Below, piece by piece: positions 1-9,208 of a stretch of DNA of 64,000 nt. The position numbers and the translations under genes are program-made. A model generated the notes under the pieces. It saw only the letters and a program-made list of their open reading frames with translations. It had not been told where the DNA came from and ran no database searches. The DNA lies in the NCBI RefSeq assembly GCF_019457945.1, contig NZ_JAHZSU010000001.1, positions 248,001-312,000 on the forward strand, given 5' to 3'. Positions within the stretch are counted from its first letter, which is position 1. The number at the start of each line of letters is the position of its first letter. This DNA is from Ornithinimicrobium laminariae. GTDB lineage: Bacteria > Actinomycetota > Actinomycetes > Actinomycetales > Dermatophilaceae.

Positions 1-605
1 TCGACAATCGTGGTGTCGTGCGTGGCCATCACCACAGTGGTGCCTGAACGATTAATCCGATCCAAGATGGCCACGATCTCTTGGCTAGTTTCTGGGTCGA
101 GATTTCCGGTGGGCTCATCGGCCAGCAGGATCGGCGGCTTGTTCACCATGGCTCTGGCAATCGCAACTCGCTGCTGCTCGCCACCGGAGAGCTCGTGTGG
201 CAATCGCTTGCCTTTGCCTTCGAGCCCGACCAGCTCCAGCGTCTCGGGGACCAACTGCTTGATCATGTGTGGCTTGGTCCCCAAGACCTGCAACACGTAG
301 GCGACGTTCTGATAGACGGTCTTGCCAGAAAGCAGGCGGAAGTCTTGAAAGACCGTCCCCACTCCCCTGCGCAGCCGCGGCACATGCCGTCGTGGCATGG
401 TGCTGAGGTCATTGCCAGCGACCAGGACCCGACCCTTGGTGACCGCACGCTCCAAGATGATTAACCGAATCAGGGAGGACTTGCCCGAGCCAGAAACTCC
501 CACCACAAAGACAAACTCTCCGCGCTGGATGTCGACCGAGACATCATCGAGCGCCCAAGGATCGCCCTTGGCGTACCGCACGCTGACATTTTCCAGAGTG
601 ATCAT
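1..605 (-). CDS. ftsE: FtsE, cell-division ABC ATPase (3' end cut by window)
   Basis: This is the ATPase half of the FtsEX complex, which sits on the inner face of the membrane at the septum and controls peptidoglycan hydrolases. About 201 residues are visible, read from an ATG at 603-605. The Walker A motif GVSGSGKSS lies at residues 36-44, the signature LSGGEQQRVAIARA and Walker B ILLADEP follow, and the frame is still open at the window edge just after the H-loop region (VVMATHD). Its position downstream of prfB is the usual actinobacterial prfB-ftsE-ftsX order, which supports FtsE over the similar LolD/MacB-type ATPases. ftsX would lie outside the window. The 176 bases between prfB and ftsE contain a short CCACAC...GTGTGG hairpin and no gene. 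Confidence 0.93.
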   Translation of the reverse strand, partial: MITLENVSVRYAKGDPWALDDVSVDIQRGEFVFVVGVSGSGKSSLIRLIILERAVTKGRVLVAGNDLSTMPRRHVPRLRRGVGTVFQDFRLLSGKTVYQNVAYVLQVLGTKPHMIKQLVPETLELVGLEGKGKRLPHELSGGEQQRVAIARAMVNKPPILLADEPTGNLDPETSQEIVAILDRINRSGTTVVMATHDTTIV

Positions 606-781
606 GAGTTATCGAAAACTGCCTGACGGATCGGGGGCATCGGTCGGGCCCGCTCACCCAGCACAAGCCAGGCAAGAATGAACCACACACGATGTTACGT
701 GTGGGACCTGTGTGACTGCAGCAACCTCACGTGACCGGCGTTGCGGAAACGTGACCCTTGAAGGCTTGCTTTTTGCCCGAC

Positions 782-1894
782 CTACTCGGCGTCGCGCTCT
801 TGCGAACGCTTCCACCGGATGCCGGCTTCGATGAAACTGTCGATCTCACCATCGAGAATGACCGATGCGTTACCAGACTCTTGTGCCGTGCGCAGGTCCT
901 TGACCATTTGGTATGGGTGCAAGACGTAGGACCGCATCTGATCACCCCAAGAGGCCTTGATGTCGCCAGCCATTTCCTTCTTGGTGGCGTGCTCCTCAGC
1001 CTTCTTCAACAACAGCAGCCGAGACTGCATGACACGAAGTGCTGCCGCGCGGTTCTGGATCTGGGACTTCTCGTTTTGCATCGACACGACGGTGCCAGTA
1101 GGGATGTGCGTCATCCGGACGGCCGAGTCAGTGGTGTTGACCGACTGCCCACCGGGACCCGATGAGCGGAAGACGTCGACCTTGAGGTCGTTGTCCGGGA
1201 TTTCGATACTGTCAGTAGTCTCGATCAGCGGAATGACCTCCACCGCAGCAAACGAGGTCTGGCGGCGACCCTGGTTATCGAATGGGCTAATCCGAACGAG
1301 GCGGTGGGTGCCAGCTTCAACGGACAACGTGCCGAAAGCGTAAGGGACCTTAACCTCAAACGTGGCGGACTTCAGCCCGGCCTCTTCGGCATACGAAGTG
1401 TCGAGCACGGTCGTGGGATAGTCGTGCCGCTCGGCCCAACGCAGGTACATCCGCAAGAGCATCTCGGCCCAGTCGGCCGCATCAACGCCACCGGCGCCCG
1501 AGCGAATCGTCACAACCGCTTCGCGCTCGTCAAATTCACCATTCAACAGGGTGCGGACCTCAAGTTGATCGACGTCCTTGCGTAGCGACGACAGTTCATT
1601 CTCGGCCTCAGCCAGCGCTGCGGGATCTGACTCCTCTGTGGCGAGTTCGACCAGGATTTCTAACTCGTCAATACGGTCACCCATGCCGACGATGCGGTCG
1701 CGCTCGCTGTTCGCCCGGGAGAGTTGAGAGGTCACCTTTTGGGCGTGATCGACGTCATCCCAGAGGTCGGGAGCGGACGCCTGTTCTTCGAGGTCAGCGA
1801 TACTGGCCGCAAGACGATCCAAGTCGGTCACCTGCGAGACCGTCAGCATGGTCGCCCGCAGGTTTTTTAGTTCGGTCTCAAAGTCAACAGCCAC
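782..1894 (-). CDS. prfB: Peptide chain release factor 2
   Basis: RF2 recognises UGA and UAA stop codons and triggers peptidyl-tRNA hydrolysis in the ribosome. The 370 residues are full length for the family. The tripeptide anticodon SPF is at residues 203-205 and the catalytic GGQ loop at 248-250 ([10 protein letters not shown]). SPF rather than PxT separates it from RF1. The reading frame is continuous from the ATG at 1894: the +1 programmed frameshift that controls prfB in many bacteria is absent, as is common in Actinomycetota. It is followed by ftsE on the same strand. Confidence 0.97.
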   Translation of the reverse strand: MAVDFETELKNLRATMLTVSQVTDLDRLAASIADLEEQASAPDLWDDVDHAQKVTSQLSRANSERDRIVGMGDRIDELEILVELATEESDPAALAEAENELSSLRKDVDQLEVRTLLNGEFDEREAVVTIRSGAGGVDAADWAEMLLRMYLRWAERHDYPTTVLDTSYAEEAGLKSATFEVKVPYAFGTLSVEAGTHRLVRISPFDNQGRRQTSFAAVEVIPLIETTDSIEIPDNDLKVDVFRSSGPGGQSVNTTDSAVRMTHIPTGTVVSMQNEKSQIQNRAAALRVMQSRLLLLKKAEEHATKKEMAGDIKASWGDQMRSYVLHPYQMVKDLRTAQESGNASVILDGEIDSFIEAGIRWKRSQERDAE

Positions 1895-1940
1895 GAGCCA
1901 ACAGCCTACGCGCTCCCCATACCGGGCGTGTCCGCCCCAA

Positions 1941-3410
1941 CTAGCTAGCGACGGCAGACTTGTCGGCTGAAACCGACGAACTCACCTGAGTCATCAGCCA
2001 CTCAACAGCAACGCCGGCCTTCCAGCCTTGCGGATATTGACCCATGAGGTGCCGGGCACCGTCGAGGTCCTGCCCAAGAGTCACCAAGCGGGTCTCCGAA
2101 TAGCCGTCCTTGCGGGTCTGACCCAGGCCGATGTTGGCCATCAAGCCGTTGCACAAGCACTTGCGTCCCTCAGTGGCCGGCTTTTCGCCACCCTTCTTGA
2201 GGTACATATCGATGGGCTCCGCGGGGCAGCGGAAGCCCACGTCGCCATTCTCCTTCTCGTATGCGGTGCGCAGGTAGGACAGGTCGCATAGGCGAGGACG
2301 CTCTTGGTAGACCTCTTCCTCGCTGGCCGTGTCCTTGAGCGTTGCCACCTTGAAGGGGAAGCCGGTCGGGCTGGCACGCGGGTCGTTGCGGACCTTGATG
2401 TCGCCGTTGTCGCGCAATTGCTCAAGCAACTGCTCGCGGGTTTCTTCGGTGACGCCGCTGTCGTTGCTCAGCGCAAACAAAGTTCCGACTTGAACGCCAG
2501 CTGCCCCTGCTTCTAGCGCTTCAGCAACCTTTTCAGGCGTGCCGTAGGCGCCGGCCACCCAGAAGGGCAAACCGATCTCGGCCATTTTGAGCAGGTTGGC
2601 CAGGTCGCGCGGGCCGTAAATGGGCTCACCGTCATCGTCTAGCTTCATTTTGCCGCGAGGTGGGGCGCTGTGACCGCCTGCGCTGGGGCCCTCGACAATG
2701 AACCCGTCAGGGCGAATCTCGGGGTCACGGTAGAGGTAGTTCGCGAGCACCTCAGCCGACACGATCGCCAAGAACTGAGGACGCTTGATGGTCTCGGGAG
2801 TGTCGTCGCCCAGAATGTCGACGGGATCTGCGCTGATGTAGCGGGTAATCGACCCACCGGCCACATCGGCAGTGATCTTGCCCTCGCGCTTAGCTGCGAA
2901 GTCATTCAACAAGGCGGGGATCTCGCGCGGGATTCCCGCGCCCATCAGCACGTAGTCAACACCGGCCAGGGCCGCACCCAGCAGTGCCGTGGGGGTCGCG
3001 ACTTGCAGCTTTTCCAAGCAGTTGATGCCGACGACGCCGTCGTGGCCCTCTTTGGCACACCACACTTCCGCGAAGTTGCCAACAACGGCCAACTCAGCGG
3101 CAGCGCGGGAGGTGTCCAGGGTCAGCTTGGGCAAGGGGCGGTAGGGCGCATCTTCAGCCTTGCCGCCTTCGATAAAGAACTTATCCAGGATCCGAGCAGC
3201 CATTTCCGGCGACGGGAACGCGGCAAGCGCCCGGCGCATGTGACCACCTGGGTCGCCTTGCTGCAAGCGTCGCGCCAGCACAGCATCCATCGCGGTTCCC
3301 GAGATCACACCCATCTGTCCGGCCATCGACACTTCACGTGCGAGTTGCCAGGACGAAACGGCTACGCCCATTCCACCTTGGATGATGATGGGCTGCGTGC
3401 TTGGGGCCAC
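1941..3410 (-). CDS. Nitronate monooxygenase / 2-nitropropane dioxygenase family flavoprotein
   Basis: This is a TIM-barrel FMN enzyme of the nitronate monooxygenase family, related to the PfaD-type enoyl reductases. At 489 residues it is longer than the roughly 320-370 residues of classic nitronate monooxygenases and carries a Cys-containing C-terminal extension ([19 protein letters not shown] near residue 420). The N-terminus [17 protein letters not shown] is the typical FMN-barrel start, and [12 protein letters not shown] and [15 protein letters not shown] are phosphate-binding segments. The start is a GTG with a strong AAGGAGG ribosome binding site five to six bases upstream. Palindromic operator candidates lie 33 bp upstream of the start. 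The true substrate (alkyl nitronate or an acyl-CoA) cannot be read from sequence. The gene is probably transcribed alone. Confidence 0.8.
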   Translation of the reverse strand: MAPSTQPIIIQGGMGVAVSSWQLAREVSMAGQMGVISGTAMDAVLARRLQQGDPGGHMRRALAAFPSPEMAARILDKFFIEGGKAEDAPYRPLPKLTLDTSRAAAELAVVGNFAEVWCAKEGHDGVVGINCLEKLQVATPTALLGAALAGVDYVLMGAGIPREIPALLNDFAAKREGKITADVAGGSITRYISADPVDILGDDTPETIKRPQFLAIVSAEVLANYLYRDPEIRPDGFIVEGPSAGGHSAPPRGKMKLDDDGEPIYGPRDLANLLKMAEIGLPFWVAGAYGTPEKVAEALEAGAAGVQVGTLFALSNDSGVTEETREQLLEQLRDNGDIKVRNDPRASPTGFPFKVATLKDTASEEEVYQERPRLCDLSYLRTAYEKENGDVGFRCPAEPIDMYLKKGGEKPATEGRKCLCNGLMANIGLGQTRKDGYSETRLVTLGQDLDGARHLMGQYPQGWKAGVAVEWLMTQVSSSVSADKSAVAS

Positions 3411-3442
3411 AGGAGCCTCCTTGGTACGTCAGGGAAATCGAC

Positions 3443-3485
3443 ACTTACGACACCGTAAGTTTCGCTTGCGTAACCTACGGTAACG
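3443..3485. promoter_or_regulatory. Two adjacent palindromes upstream of the nitronate monooxygenase gene
   Basis: A perfect inverted repeat with 7-bp arms and a 4-bp spacer (ACTTACG-ACAC-CGTAAGT) occupies 3443-3460. A second, imperfect palindrome (CGTAACCTACGGTAACG) occupies 3469-3485. Both lie just upstream of the GTG start at 3410. This size and symmetry fit a TetR-type repressor site, but no TetR gene is in the window, so the regulator is unknown. Confidence 0.45.
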
Positions 3486-3519
3486 TAACTAAGCCGTGAT
3501 GTCGCTTCCCGACGACAAT

Positions 3520-4206
3520 TTACCGGCGGGACAAGCGAATACCCTGCTCATCGATACCAAACTTGATCTGCGAAAGATCCGCAATGACTAAGTCCGCGGT
3601 GAGCTCTACGGCGTCATGGGTGGTGGCCAGACCAAGGGTCGCGCAGCCTGCGGCACGGCCAGAGGCCAGACCGCTGTGCGCGTCCTCGACGACCAAACAC
3701 TGAGACGGATCCACTCCTAGCCCTTGGGCTCCCAAGAAGTATGGCTGCGGGTCGGGCTTGCCACGGGTGATGTCATCGGCCGTGATCATCACCGGCGGCT
3801 GGATTAGCCCAGCAGCCGCCACTCGCACACCAGCCAAATCAGCCGTCGCTGAGGTGACAATTGCAGCGTGGCCACCGAGGACTGACAGGGCCTGCGCAGC
3901 GCCGGGCAGCGCAACCACACCTTCTGTGTCGGCAACCTCGAGCTCAACGATGCGCTGCAGCCCGGCGACAGGGTCAATCTCGGGAGCCACTGCGGCAATG
4001 ATCGCGGCGGCCGGCATGCCGTGATAATGCTCCAGCGAAAACTTGGGCACGCCATGTTCGGTGGCCCATCGTCGCCAAGACCTTTCCACCGCTGCCGTTG
4101 AGTCGGTGAGCGTGCCGTCATTGTCAAAGAGAACAGCGTGGAACCTGCGGCCCTGCAGCGCACCGAGAGTGCCGCCCAGGGCGGTGTCATCTTGAGCTTG
4201 CGTCAT
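3520..4206 (-). CDS. HAD-superfamily phosphatase (beta-phosphoglucomutase-like)
   Basis: This is a cytosolic HAD hydrolase of the subfamily I, sugar-phosphatase/phosphoglucomutase-like branch. Visible motifs are motif I DNDGTLTDS with the nucleophilic Asp, motif II as VTSAT, motif III Lys in RGKPDP, and motif IV VEDAHSGL. The start chosen is the ATG at 4204-4206, which has an AGGG ribosome binding site; the open frame extends 18 codons further upstream to 4260. Likely substrates are small phosphorylated sugars or polyols (glycerol-3-phosphatase or 2-deoxyglucose-6-phosphatase type); the specificity loop does not allow a firm choice. Confidence 0.85.
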   Translation of the reverse strand: MTQAQDDTALGGTLGALQGRRFHAVLFDNDGTLTDSTAAVERSWRRWATEHGVPKFSLEHYHGMPAAAIIAAVAPEIDPVAGLQRIVELEVADTEGVVALPGAAQALSVLGGHAAIVTSATADLAGVRVAAAGLIQPPVMITADDITRGKPDPQPYFLGAQGLGVDPSQCLVVEDAHSGLASGRAAGCATLGLATTHDAVELTADLVIADLSQIKFGIDEQGIRLSRR

Positions 4207-4371
4207 AGCCCTATCGTCACCTACGCAATTGCAATCTTGGTCATCGCCACTAGGCCACATCTAGTCCGCCGCCACGCCGAAAGGCTAGATTTCCAGCGCT
4301 TGACCAGGACTTGAATCAATAGTCCTACGATCAACGAGAACGTAGATGTTTCCAAACCCTAGGGGGGTTGT

Positions 4372-5769
4372 ATGTCCACTGTGTCCAGCAGCACTACGCC
4401 GAAGGAAAATACTCGAGGGCGGGTGATCTTTTCGAGCATGGTCGGCACCACCGTTGAGTTCTATGACTTTTACGCCTACGCGACAGCATCGGTTCTGGTG
4501 TTTCCCGCGTTGTTCTTTCCCAACGCCACCAACATCAACGCCATCCTGAGCTCTTTTGCGATCTTTGGCGTCGCGTTCATTGCGCGTCCCCTCGGCTCTG
4601 TCGTTTTCGGACACTTTGGCGACAAGGTTGGCCGCAAGGGAACTCTCGTTGCCTCGCTGATGACGATGGGCATTGCCACGTTTCTCATCGGCTTTTTGCC
4701 ACCGGCTACCGGCAACTTTGTGATCCTGGCACCGCTGCTTCTCGTGATTCTGCGCTTCGCACAAGGTTTAGCCCTCGGTGGAGAATGGTCCGGAGCGGCC
4801 TTGCTAGCCACGGAGAATGCGCCGCCCAACAAGCGCGCCATCTACGGGACCTTCCCCCAACTAGGGGCCCCGATCGGCTTCATCCTGGCCAACCTGGTCT
4901 TTGTAGCCCTCCAGTTGGGCCTCAGCCCAGAGCAGTTCCAATCCTGGGGCTGGCGCGTTCCGTTCATCCTTTCGGCGGTCTTGGTGGCTGTTGGTGTCTA
5001 CGTGCGACTGACTCTGGTGGAGTCCATGTCGTTCCAGAATGTGGTGAGCCAAAAGAAGGTGATGAAGTCGCCCGTGAAGCAGACGTTCCAACACCACTGG
5101 CGCTCTGTGCTGGCTGGCACGATCATCATGTTTGCCACCTACGTGTTGTTTTACCTGATGACGTCCTTCACGCTCACCTACGGCACTGCCCCGGCGACGG
5201 TGGAGCAGGCACGGTGGCAAGCGCAGGAAAAGGGCCAAACATTCGGACCGGCTGAGGTCGAGGCTTTCGTGCCAGGCCTAGGGGTAGCGCGCACCGACTT
5301 CTTGTGGATGCTGATCCTCGGGGTCGTGTTTTTCGGCGTCTTCATTTTGGTCTCGGGCCCGCTGGCCGAAAAGTTGGGTCGACGCCGGTTCTTGCTGGGA
5401 GTGTCGGTGCTGATCCTGGCCTTCGGCATTTCCTGGACACTCTTCTTCGGCCCCGGCACCGCTGCCGCGATGGCTGGTCTCATCATCGGCTTGTCCCTGA
5501 TGGGGTTGACCTTTGGCCCCATGGCGGCCTACCTGCCTGAGCTTTTCCCTGGAAATGTTCGCTACACCGGATCGGCGGTCGCCTACAACTTGTCGTCGGT
5601 CATCGGTGCTGCGCCAGCGTCCTTCGTGGCGATTGCCCTCTGGCAAGCCGGAGACGGGGACACCTTGTGGGTCGGTGTTTACCTGGCTGCCTCAGCCGCC
5701 CTGACCATTGTCGCGTTGTTGATGACAGGGGAAACCAAGGATCAGGATTTCGAAAACAACGTCGGCTGA
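4372..5769 (+). CDS. MFS transporter, metabolite:H+ symporter (MHS) type
   Basis: A 465-residue integral membrane protein with about twelve hydrophobic segments. TTVEFYDFYAYATA in the first helix and the loop motif GHFGDKVGRKGTL mark the MHS branch of the major facilitator superfamily, whose members import proline/glycine betaine, shikimate, citrate or alpha-ketoglutarate with protons. A second copy of the loop-type motif (AEKLGRRRFL) appears near residue 335. Between helices 7 and 8 there is an inserted extracytoplasmic loop of roughly 35 residues, seen in the shikimate/proline-betaine-like group. It stands alone, divergent from the HAD gene and convergent with the Tad operon. Substrate unknown; a betaine would fit the demethylation operon at 45-50 kb but that link is only inference. 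Confidence 0.88.
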   Translation: MSTVSSSTTPKENTRGRVIFSSMVGTTVEFYDFYAYATASVLVFPALFFPNATNINAILSSFAIFGVAFIARPLGSVVFGHFGDKVGRKGTLVASLMTMGIATFLIGFLPPATGNFVILAPLLLVILRFAQGLALGGEWSGAALLATENAPPNKRAIYGTFPQLGAPIGFILANLVFVALQLGLSPEQFQSWGWRVPFILSAVLVAVGVYVRLTLVESMSFQNVVSQKKVMKSPVKQTFQHHWRSVLAGTIIMFATYVLFYLMTSFTLTYGTAPATVEQARWQAQEKGQTFGPAEVEAFVPGLGVARTDFLWMLILGVVFFGVFILVSGPLAEKLGRRRFLLGVSVLILAFGISWTLFFGPGTAAAMAGLIIGLSLMGLTFGPMAAYLPELFPGNVRYTGSAVAYNLSSVIGAAPASFVAIALWQAGDGDTLWVGVYLAASAALTIVALLMTGETKDQDFENNVG

Positions 5770-5788
5770 ACGTCGCGAACGTTGGCTT

Positions 5789-6274
5789 CTACTCATCCAG
5801 ATCTGAGCGTGCCCGGCTCTCGACTGTGACACTCACTCCAGAGCCGAATCGGTCCAACACTGACGTAATAATCGGCAGGTGCGCGACTCCTTGCACACGC
5901 ACCACTGCAGTGCGGCCATCAGGTGAACCAGTCCCCTGAGCGACACCCCAACTGGAGACCTGTGGCGGCAGCGGCACACTCGAGAGATGCTCACTTGCAG
6001 CCACCCGGACGGCCGTATCTGTCAGGGGGACCCCGTTACCTAGCCCGCTCTCATAGAGCTGGTCTTGGGCAATGGAGTCTGCGGCGTCCAAGGCGGCCGC
6101 ATCCGCAGCATCGAGCAGGTGGATTCGGCTCAGCTGCACGGATGTCACGGAGACAACCGACAAGATGAGGGTCAATGAGATCGCGGCCATGCCGAGGATC
6201 AGAACACCTATTTGCCCATCCTCTCGCCCGGCCCGCAGCAGGGCGAGGCGGGCATGAAGACCCTGCCGCGTCAC
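5789..6274 (-). CDS. TadG-like pilus assembly protein
   Basis: This 161-residue protein has one N-terminal membrane helix after GREDGQIGVLILGMAAI and an alanine-rich DAADAAALDAADSIAQ segment. That arrangement is typical of TadE/TadG-like pseudopilins (the Rv3654c-like group) in actinobacterial Tad loci. Such proteins are thought to act at or near the membrane end of the pilus. It is the last gene of the Tad operon; its GTG start overlaps the previous stop by four bases (GTGA), which indicates translational coupling. No adhesin-like C-terminal domain is present, unlike the long TadG proteins of Proteobacteria. Confidence 0.8.
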   Translation of the reverse strand: MTRQGLHARLALLRAGREDGQIGVLILGMAAISLTLILSVVSVTSVQLSRIHLLDAADAAALDAADSIAQDQLYESGLGNGVPLTDTAVRVAASEHLSSVPLPPQVSSWGVAQGTGSPDGRTAVVRVQGVAHLPIITSVLDRFGSGVSVTVESRARSDLDE

Positions 6275-6729
6275 TTGCCCTCCTGGAAGAAGTCAACGAC
6301 TTCGGTATGTTCCGCGGTGAGACTCACCGTGGTGGGCACGATGCCCTCCATAAAGTCAGGGATCAGTGGCAACTCGACGGCAATTCGTGAGTTCGCTATC
6401 ACCCGGCTGCCTGGCTGCAGACACTCGGCGTCGGGACAGGACACGTCGACCGAGCCATCCCGAGCTTCAAATCCGTGACTCATCAAGACGAGTTGGCCTC
6501 CCCCGGCTGCCCTACCAGGTGCCTGAGAAATATCCGGAGCAGTCACGTACGCCCTGGCTGATTCGCGCGCCATCGCCGACGCCGCATAGGCACCCGCCTG
6601 TACCCGACCTAGCGTCCCGACAAGATAGAGCAAAGGCAACATCACCAAGACCAACAGCATTGTCACCTCGACCAGCATTGATCCACGATCCGGCTGCACG
6701 ACGATTGCTCTGCACCGAATGGCCGTCAT
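6271..6729 (-). CDS. TadE-like pseudopilin
   Basis: A 152-residue protein with a single membrane helix preceded by DRGSMLVEVTMLLVLVML. The Glu in the helix start matches the conserved Glu of prepilin-like proteins that is needed for processing and assembly. The remainder is a small extracytoplasmic domain with two Cys (SCPDAEC) that could form a disulfide. The ATG overlaps the upstream stop by four bases and its own stop overlaps the next start by four, so it is embedded in the Tad operon. Exact function in pilus assembly is not known for this subfamily. Confidence 0.78.
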   Translation of the reverse strand: MTAIRCRAIVVQPDRGSMLVEVTMLLVLVMLPLLYLVGTLGRVQAGAYAASAMARESARAYVTAPDISQAPGRAAGGGQLVLMSHGFEARDGSVDVSCPDAECLQPGSRVIANSRIAVELPLIPDFMEGIVPTTVSLTAEHTEVVDFFQEGK

Positions 6730-7136
6730 CCCTGATCCTCGGCGTAGGCCAAGCCCGTCACAGTCATCGTTCCGGGAAAGCCCAGGGGTCCGAGCACTGG
6801 CAGAGGCAAATCCACGGTCACCCGGCTGACAACGACACCATTGATCACGGTCTCATCAGAAGTGACCTCAATGCCATATCTCCCCGGGGCTGTTGACCTC
6901 AGCAGCGACTCGGTGCGAATCGCACCCTCGATCGGCGAGGTATCTGCACGCGCAGCGACTCGGGCGCCCTCAATGGCATGCGCTGTCGCCGTGTTGCGGA
7001 TGTGCAACGAATATCCCACTTGCAGAACAGCAGCGAATATAAGCGACACCAACCCAGACAACAGCACGAAGTCAGTGACTGCCGCGCCTGATTCTCGACG
7101 TCGACACCATTTCGCCAGCTCGCCCCAGCCGCGCAC
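6726..7136 (-). CDS. TadE family pilus assembly protein
   Basis: A 136-residue TadE-like protein. The segment RRRESGAAVTDFVLLSG followed by about 20 hydrophobic residues is the TadE-type N-terminus, although Asp stands where Glu is usual (AAVTDF for AxxEF). The extracytoplasmic part starts after IRNTATAHAIEGARVAARAD, a common TadE pattern. The GTG start lies one base after the stop of the pilin gene. Together with the two following genes it gives three TadE/G-like components in a row. Confidence 0.82.
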   Translation of the reverse strand: MRGWGELAKWCRRRESGAAVTDFVLLSGLVSLIFAAVLQVGYSLHIRNTATAHAIEGARVAARADTSPIEGAIRTESLLRSTAPGRYGIEVTSDETVINGVVVSRVTVDLPLPVLGPLGFPGTMTVTGLAYAEDQG

Positions 7137-7137
7137 G

Positions 7138-7359
7138 CTACGGGCCGGTCACGCCAGAGATAGCTGTGCTGAAGAGGTTGGCCAACAGAGGTTCGGCGAT
7201 GAGCCAGAGCGCCGCCACCAGACCTGCAGTCATCACCGTGATCAAGACCCAACCGGGCACGTCGCCCCGCTCGGGTTGGTTGAGCCAGTTGTGCAACTGA
7301 CTTGCCATGCGCCCGCGGATGCGTCCTGTGGCTCGGCGGACTCCTAGAATTCGCTTCAT
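7138..7359 (-). CDS. Flp pilin-like small membrane protein
   Basis: A 73-residue protein with a basic N-terminus and one hydrophobic helix (PGWVLITVMTAGLVAALWLI). Its position between tadC and the TadE genes and its size point to the major pilin or a close relative. The classic Flp cleavage motif (Gly followed by four residues and Glu-Tyr) is not evident; ERGDVPGW occupies the equivalent place. It carries the best ribosome binding site of the locus, AAGGAG at 7367-7372 (plus-strand coordinates) with seven bases to the ATG, and sits behind the only real gap of the operon. Both features suit a highly expressed structural subunit. Confidence 0.7.
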   Translation of the reverse strand: MKRILGVRRATGRIRGRMASQLHNWLNQPERGDVPGWVLITVMTAGLVAALWLIAEPLLANLFSTAISGVTGP

Positions 7360-7412
7360 CTTATATCTCCTTCGTTGCTTCTCAACATTGCTAGGTCGTT
7401 TGGCAGGGGCCG

Positions 7413-8345
7413 CTAAACAGTGATCTGCAAGAGCGATAGACCGGGATAGACGGCAAAGAGCACGGTGACAGGCAGGACGAGGAAAACAACCGGCACCATC
7501 ATGTAGATCTCGCGCTTGCCGCCTTCCTCGATCAAGGCTTGGCGGGCAGCTGCACGGGCATCGGCAGCTTGGGCTCTCAAGACCTCACCGAGTGGTGTCC
7601 CGCGTTGCATCGCGACCACGAGCCCATCGACGAATCTGCTCAGGGCAGTGAGCCCCGTGCGCTGGCCCATTCCTTCTAGGGCTTGGGGTAACGGCATCCC
7701 CGTCCGCGCTTGACCGAGGGCGAGCTCTAGCTCAGCTGCCAACTCACCGGTTGAGAGGCGTGAAACCCGCTCTAGTGCCTGCATGGTTCCCTCCCCAGCC
7801 GTCACGGCGAGCGCCAATAGCTCCGCCATTGCTGGGAATTCCGCCATCAGACGCTTCTCGCGTCGGCTCGCCATAGAAGTCAGCACGGAGTCTCGGGCAA
7901 TAACACCGCCGAGACCGGCACAGCAGACCAGGATCAGCAGCGCCCAAGGAGAGGCCCCGCGAAGCCACCAGACGAGCGACCCTCCCGCCGCCGCCAGCAC
8001 CATGCCGGACACACCCCACAAGACCTGTTGCAGTCGGAATCCGTCGACATCGTCGGCTAGCCCAGCCCTGGTGAGCCGCATGCTGACAGAATCGCGGCCG
8101 CCAAAGAGCCGATCGATCCAGGCGGCCGCACGGTGGCCAAGGGGACGGCCGATATCCGACCAGCGCCACGGGGCTGTCGGGTCCTGAAGAAGTCGCGAGC
8201 GCCGTGGAGCACGATCAAGGTATGGCTCGACACGTCGGACCAGGTCGGTGCCTCGGGTGGACGGCAGCCCTCGCCAAACAAGCAGGAGGCCGAGAGCAAA
8301 GATCGCTCCAAGCAACGCGCCGAGCCACACCGGATTCATACTCAT
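7413..8345 (-). CDS. tadC: TadC, type II secretion system F family inner-membrane protein
   Basis: A 310-residue polytopic membrane protein of the GspF family. It has an N-terminal helix, a cytoplasmic stretch, a pair of helices in the middle (VLWGVSGMVLAAAGGSLVWW region) and a final one (MVPVVFLVLPVTVLFAVYPG). The cytoplasmic F-domain contains AVTAGEGTMQALERVS. TadB and TadC form the membrane platform that couples the TadA ATPase to pilin polymerisation. The ATG overlaps the tadB stop (ATGA). The end of this gene and the pilin start are reached across the only gap of more than a few bases in the operon. Confidence 0.87.
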   Translation of the reverse strand: MSMNPVWLGALLGAIFALGLLLVWRGLPSTRGTDLVRRVEPYLDRAPRRSRLLQDPTAPWRWSDIGRPLGHRAAAWIDRLFGGRDSVSMRLTRAGLADDVDGFRLQQVLWGVSGMVLAAAGGSLVWWLRGASPWALLILVCCAGLGGVIARDSVLTSMASRREKRLMAEFPAMAELLALAVTAGEGTMQALERVSRLSTGELAAELELALGQARTGMPLPQALEGMGQRTGLTALSRFVDGLVVAMQRGTPLGEVLRAQAADARAAARQALIEEGGKREIYMMVPVVFLVLPVTVLFAVYPGLSLLQITV

Positions 8346-9208
8346 CGAAGGACCCGCTCATCCTGCGGCAGCTGGCCAATGCGGACCATGGCCCAATAGG
8401 CCAGCCCAGACATTGCGCCGCCCAGAGCCAACACACCGATGCCTGTCGGCTCACTGTAGGCAACGAGCGCGGTGCTTCGGGTGGCCATCAACAGCAACAC
8501 AACCCACGGTGCGGCCATCGCCAGTCGAGCGGCGTTGACCGTCCAACTCTGCCGGGCTTCCATTTCGGCTCGCGAGTGCGCGTCCTCGCGGAGAAACGCG
8601 GAAAGAGTGCGTAAGACGCGGCCAAGGTCACTTCCACCAACATGACGGGCGATTCGTAGCGCTTCAATCAACCGGTCCGCGACTGGATCAGACAAGAGGT
8701 CCTTTAGCCGGTCGAGACTGTCCGGGAAACGACCAGTAGCCCGGTAATCGACAGCGAACGCGGCGAACGGTTCACGCAGCTCTTCTGGGCCACGGTCGGC
8801 AAGTTGGACCAGAGCCTCAGGCAACGCCAGACCTGCTCGCACGGCCGAGGACACGTGATCGACAACGTCGGGCCACACTTCGCGTAGCGCTGTCCGCCGT
8901 TGGCGGGCTCGGCTACGCACCCAACCAATCGGTGCCCAGGCGCTCATCGCGGCAAAGGCCAAGGCGATGGCCACCACACTCGTCAGGGCGTAACCGATCA
9001 GCAGGACGATCAGGAAGGTCGCAACGCAGAAAGCCAAGAGCCCAGGGCCGGTCAGACCGCGGACACCGGCAAGCGCGATCTCGTCGCTGAGTCGAAGCAT
9101 CCACGCACGGGCAGCACTGTGCCTTCTCCGCGGCTCGCGCGGCCAGAATGACCACCACACGCAGGCCAGCCCAATTCCAAGCGTGAGCCCCCAAAACGCC
9201 CCGCTCAC
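8342..9208 (-). CDS. tadB: TadB, type II secretion system F family inner-membrane protein
   Basis: A 288-residue GspF-family protein with two N-terminal helices around residues 2-18 and 55-90, a cytoplasmic F domain (SAVRAGLALPEALVQLAD) and two C-terminal helices. It should be the partner of TadC in the Tad inner-membrane platform. The GTG start overlaps the stop of the ATPase gene by four bases. The order ATPase-TadB-TadC is the standard one, which is the main reason for separating it from its neighbour, since the two paralogues look alike. Confidence 0.87.
   Translation of the reverse strand: MSGAFWGLTLGIGLACVWWSFWPREPRRRHSAARAWMLRLSDEIALAGVRGLTGPGLLAFCVATFLIVLLIGYALTSVVAIALAFAAMSAWAPIGWVRSRARQRRTALREVWPDVVDHVSSAVRAGLALPEALVQLADRGPEELREPFAAFAVDYRATGRFPDSLDRLKDLLSDPVADRLIEALRIARHVGGSDLGRVLRTLSAFLREDAHSRAEMEARQSWTVNAARLAMAAPWVVLLLMATRSTALVAYSEPTGIGVLALGGAMSGLAYWAMVRIGQLPQDERVLR

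Noticed and set aside
782..1894. Programmed +1 frameshift in prfB
   Set aside because: The frame is continuous from the start ATG and no internal TGA with a CTT-TGA-type slip site is needed.
2670..3458. 262-codon open frame antisense to the nitronate monooxygenase gene
   Set aside because: It is fully overlapped by a well-supported enzyme gene and shows no domain; a shadow frame.
5178..5646. Overlapping antisense frames (114 and 122 codons) inside the MFS gene
   Set aside because: Entirely within a clear 12-helix transporter gene; typical antisense shadows with Arg/Pro/His-rich translation.
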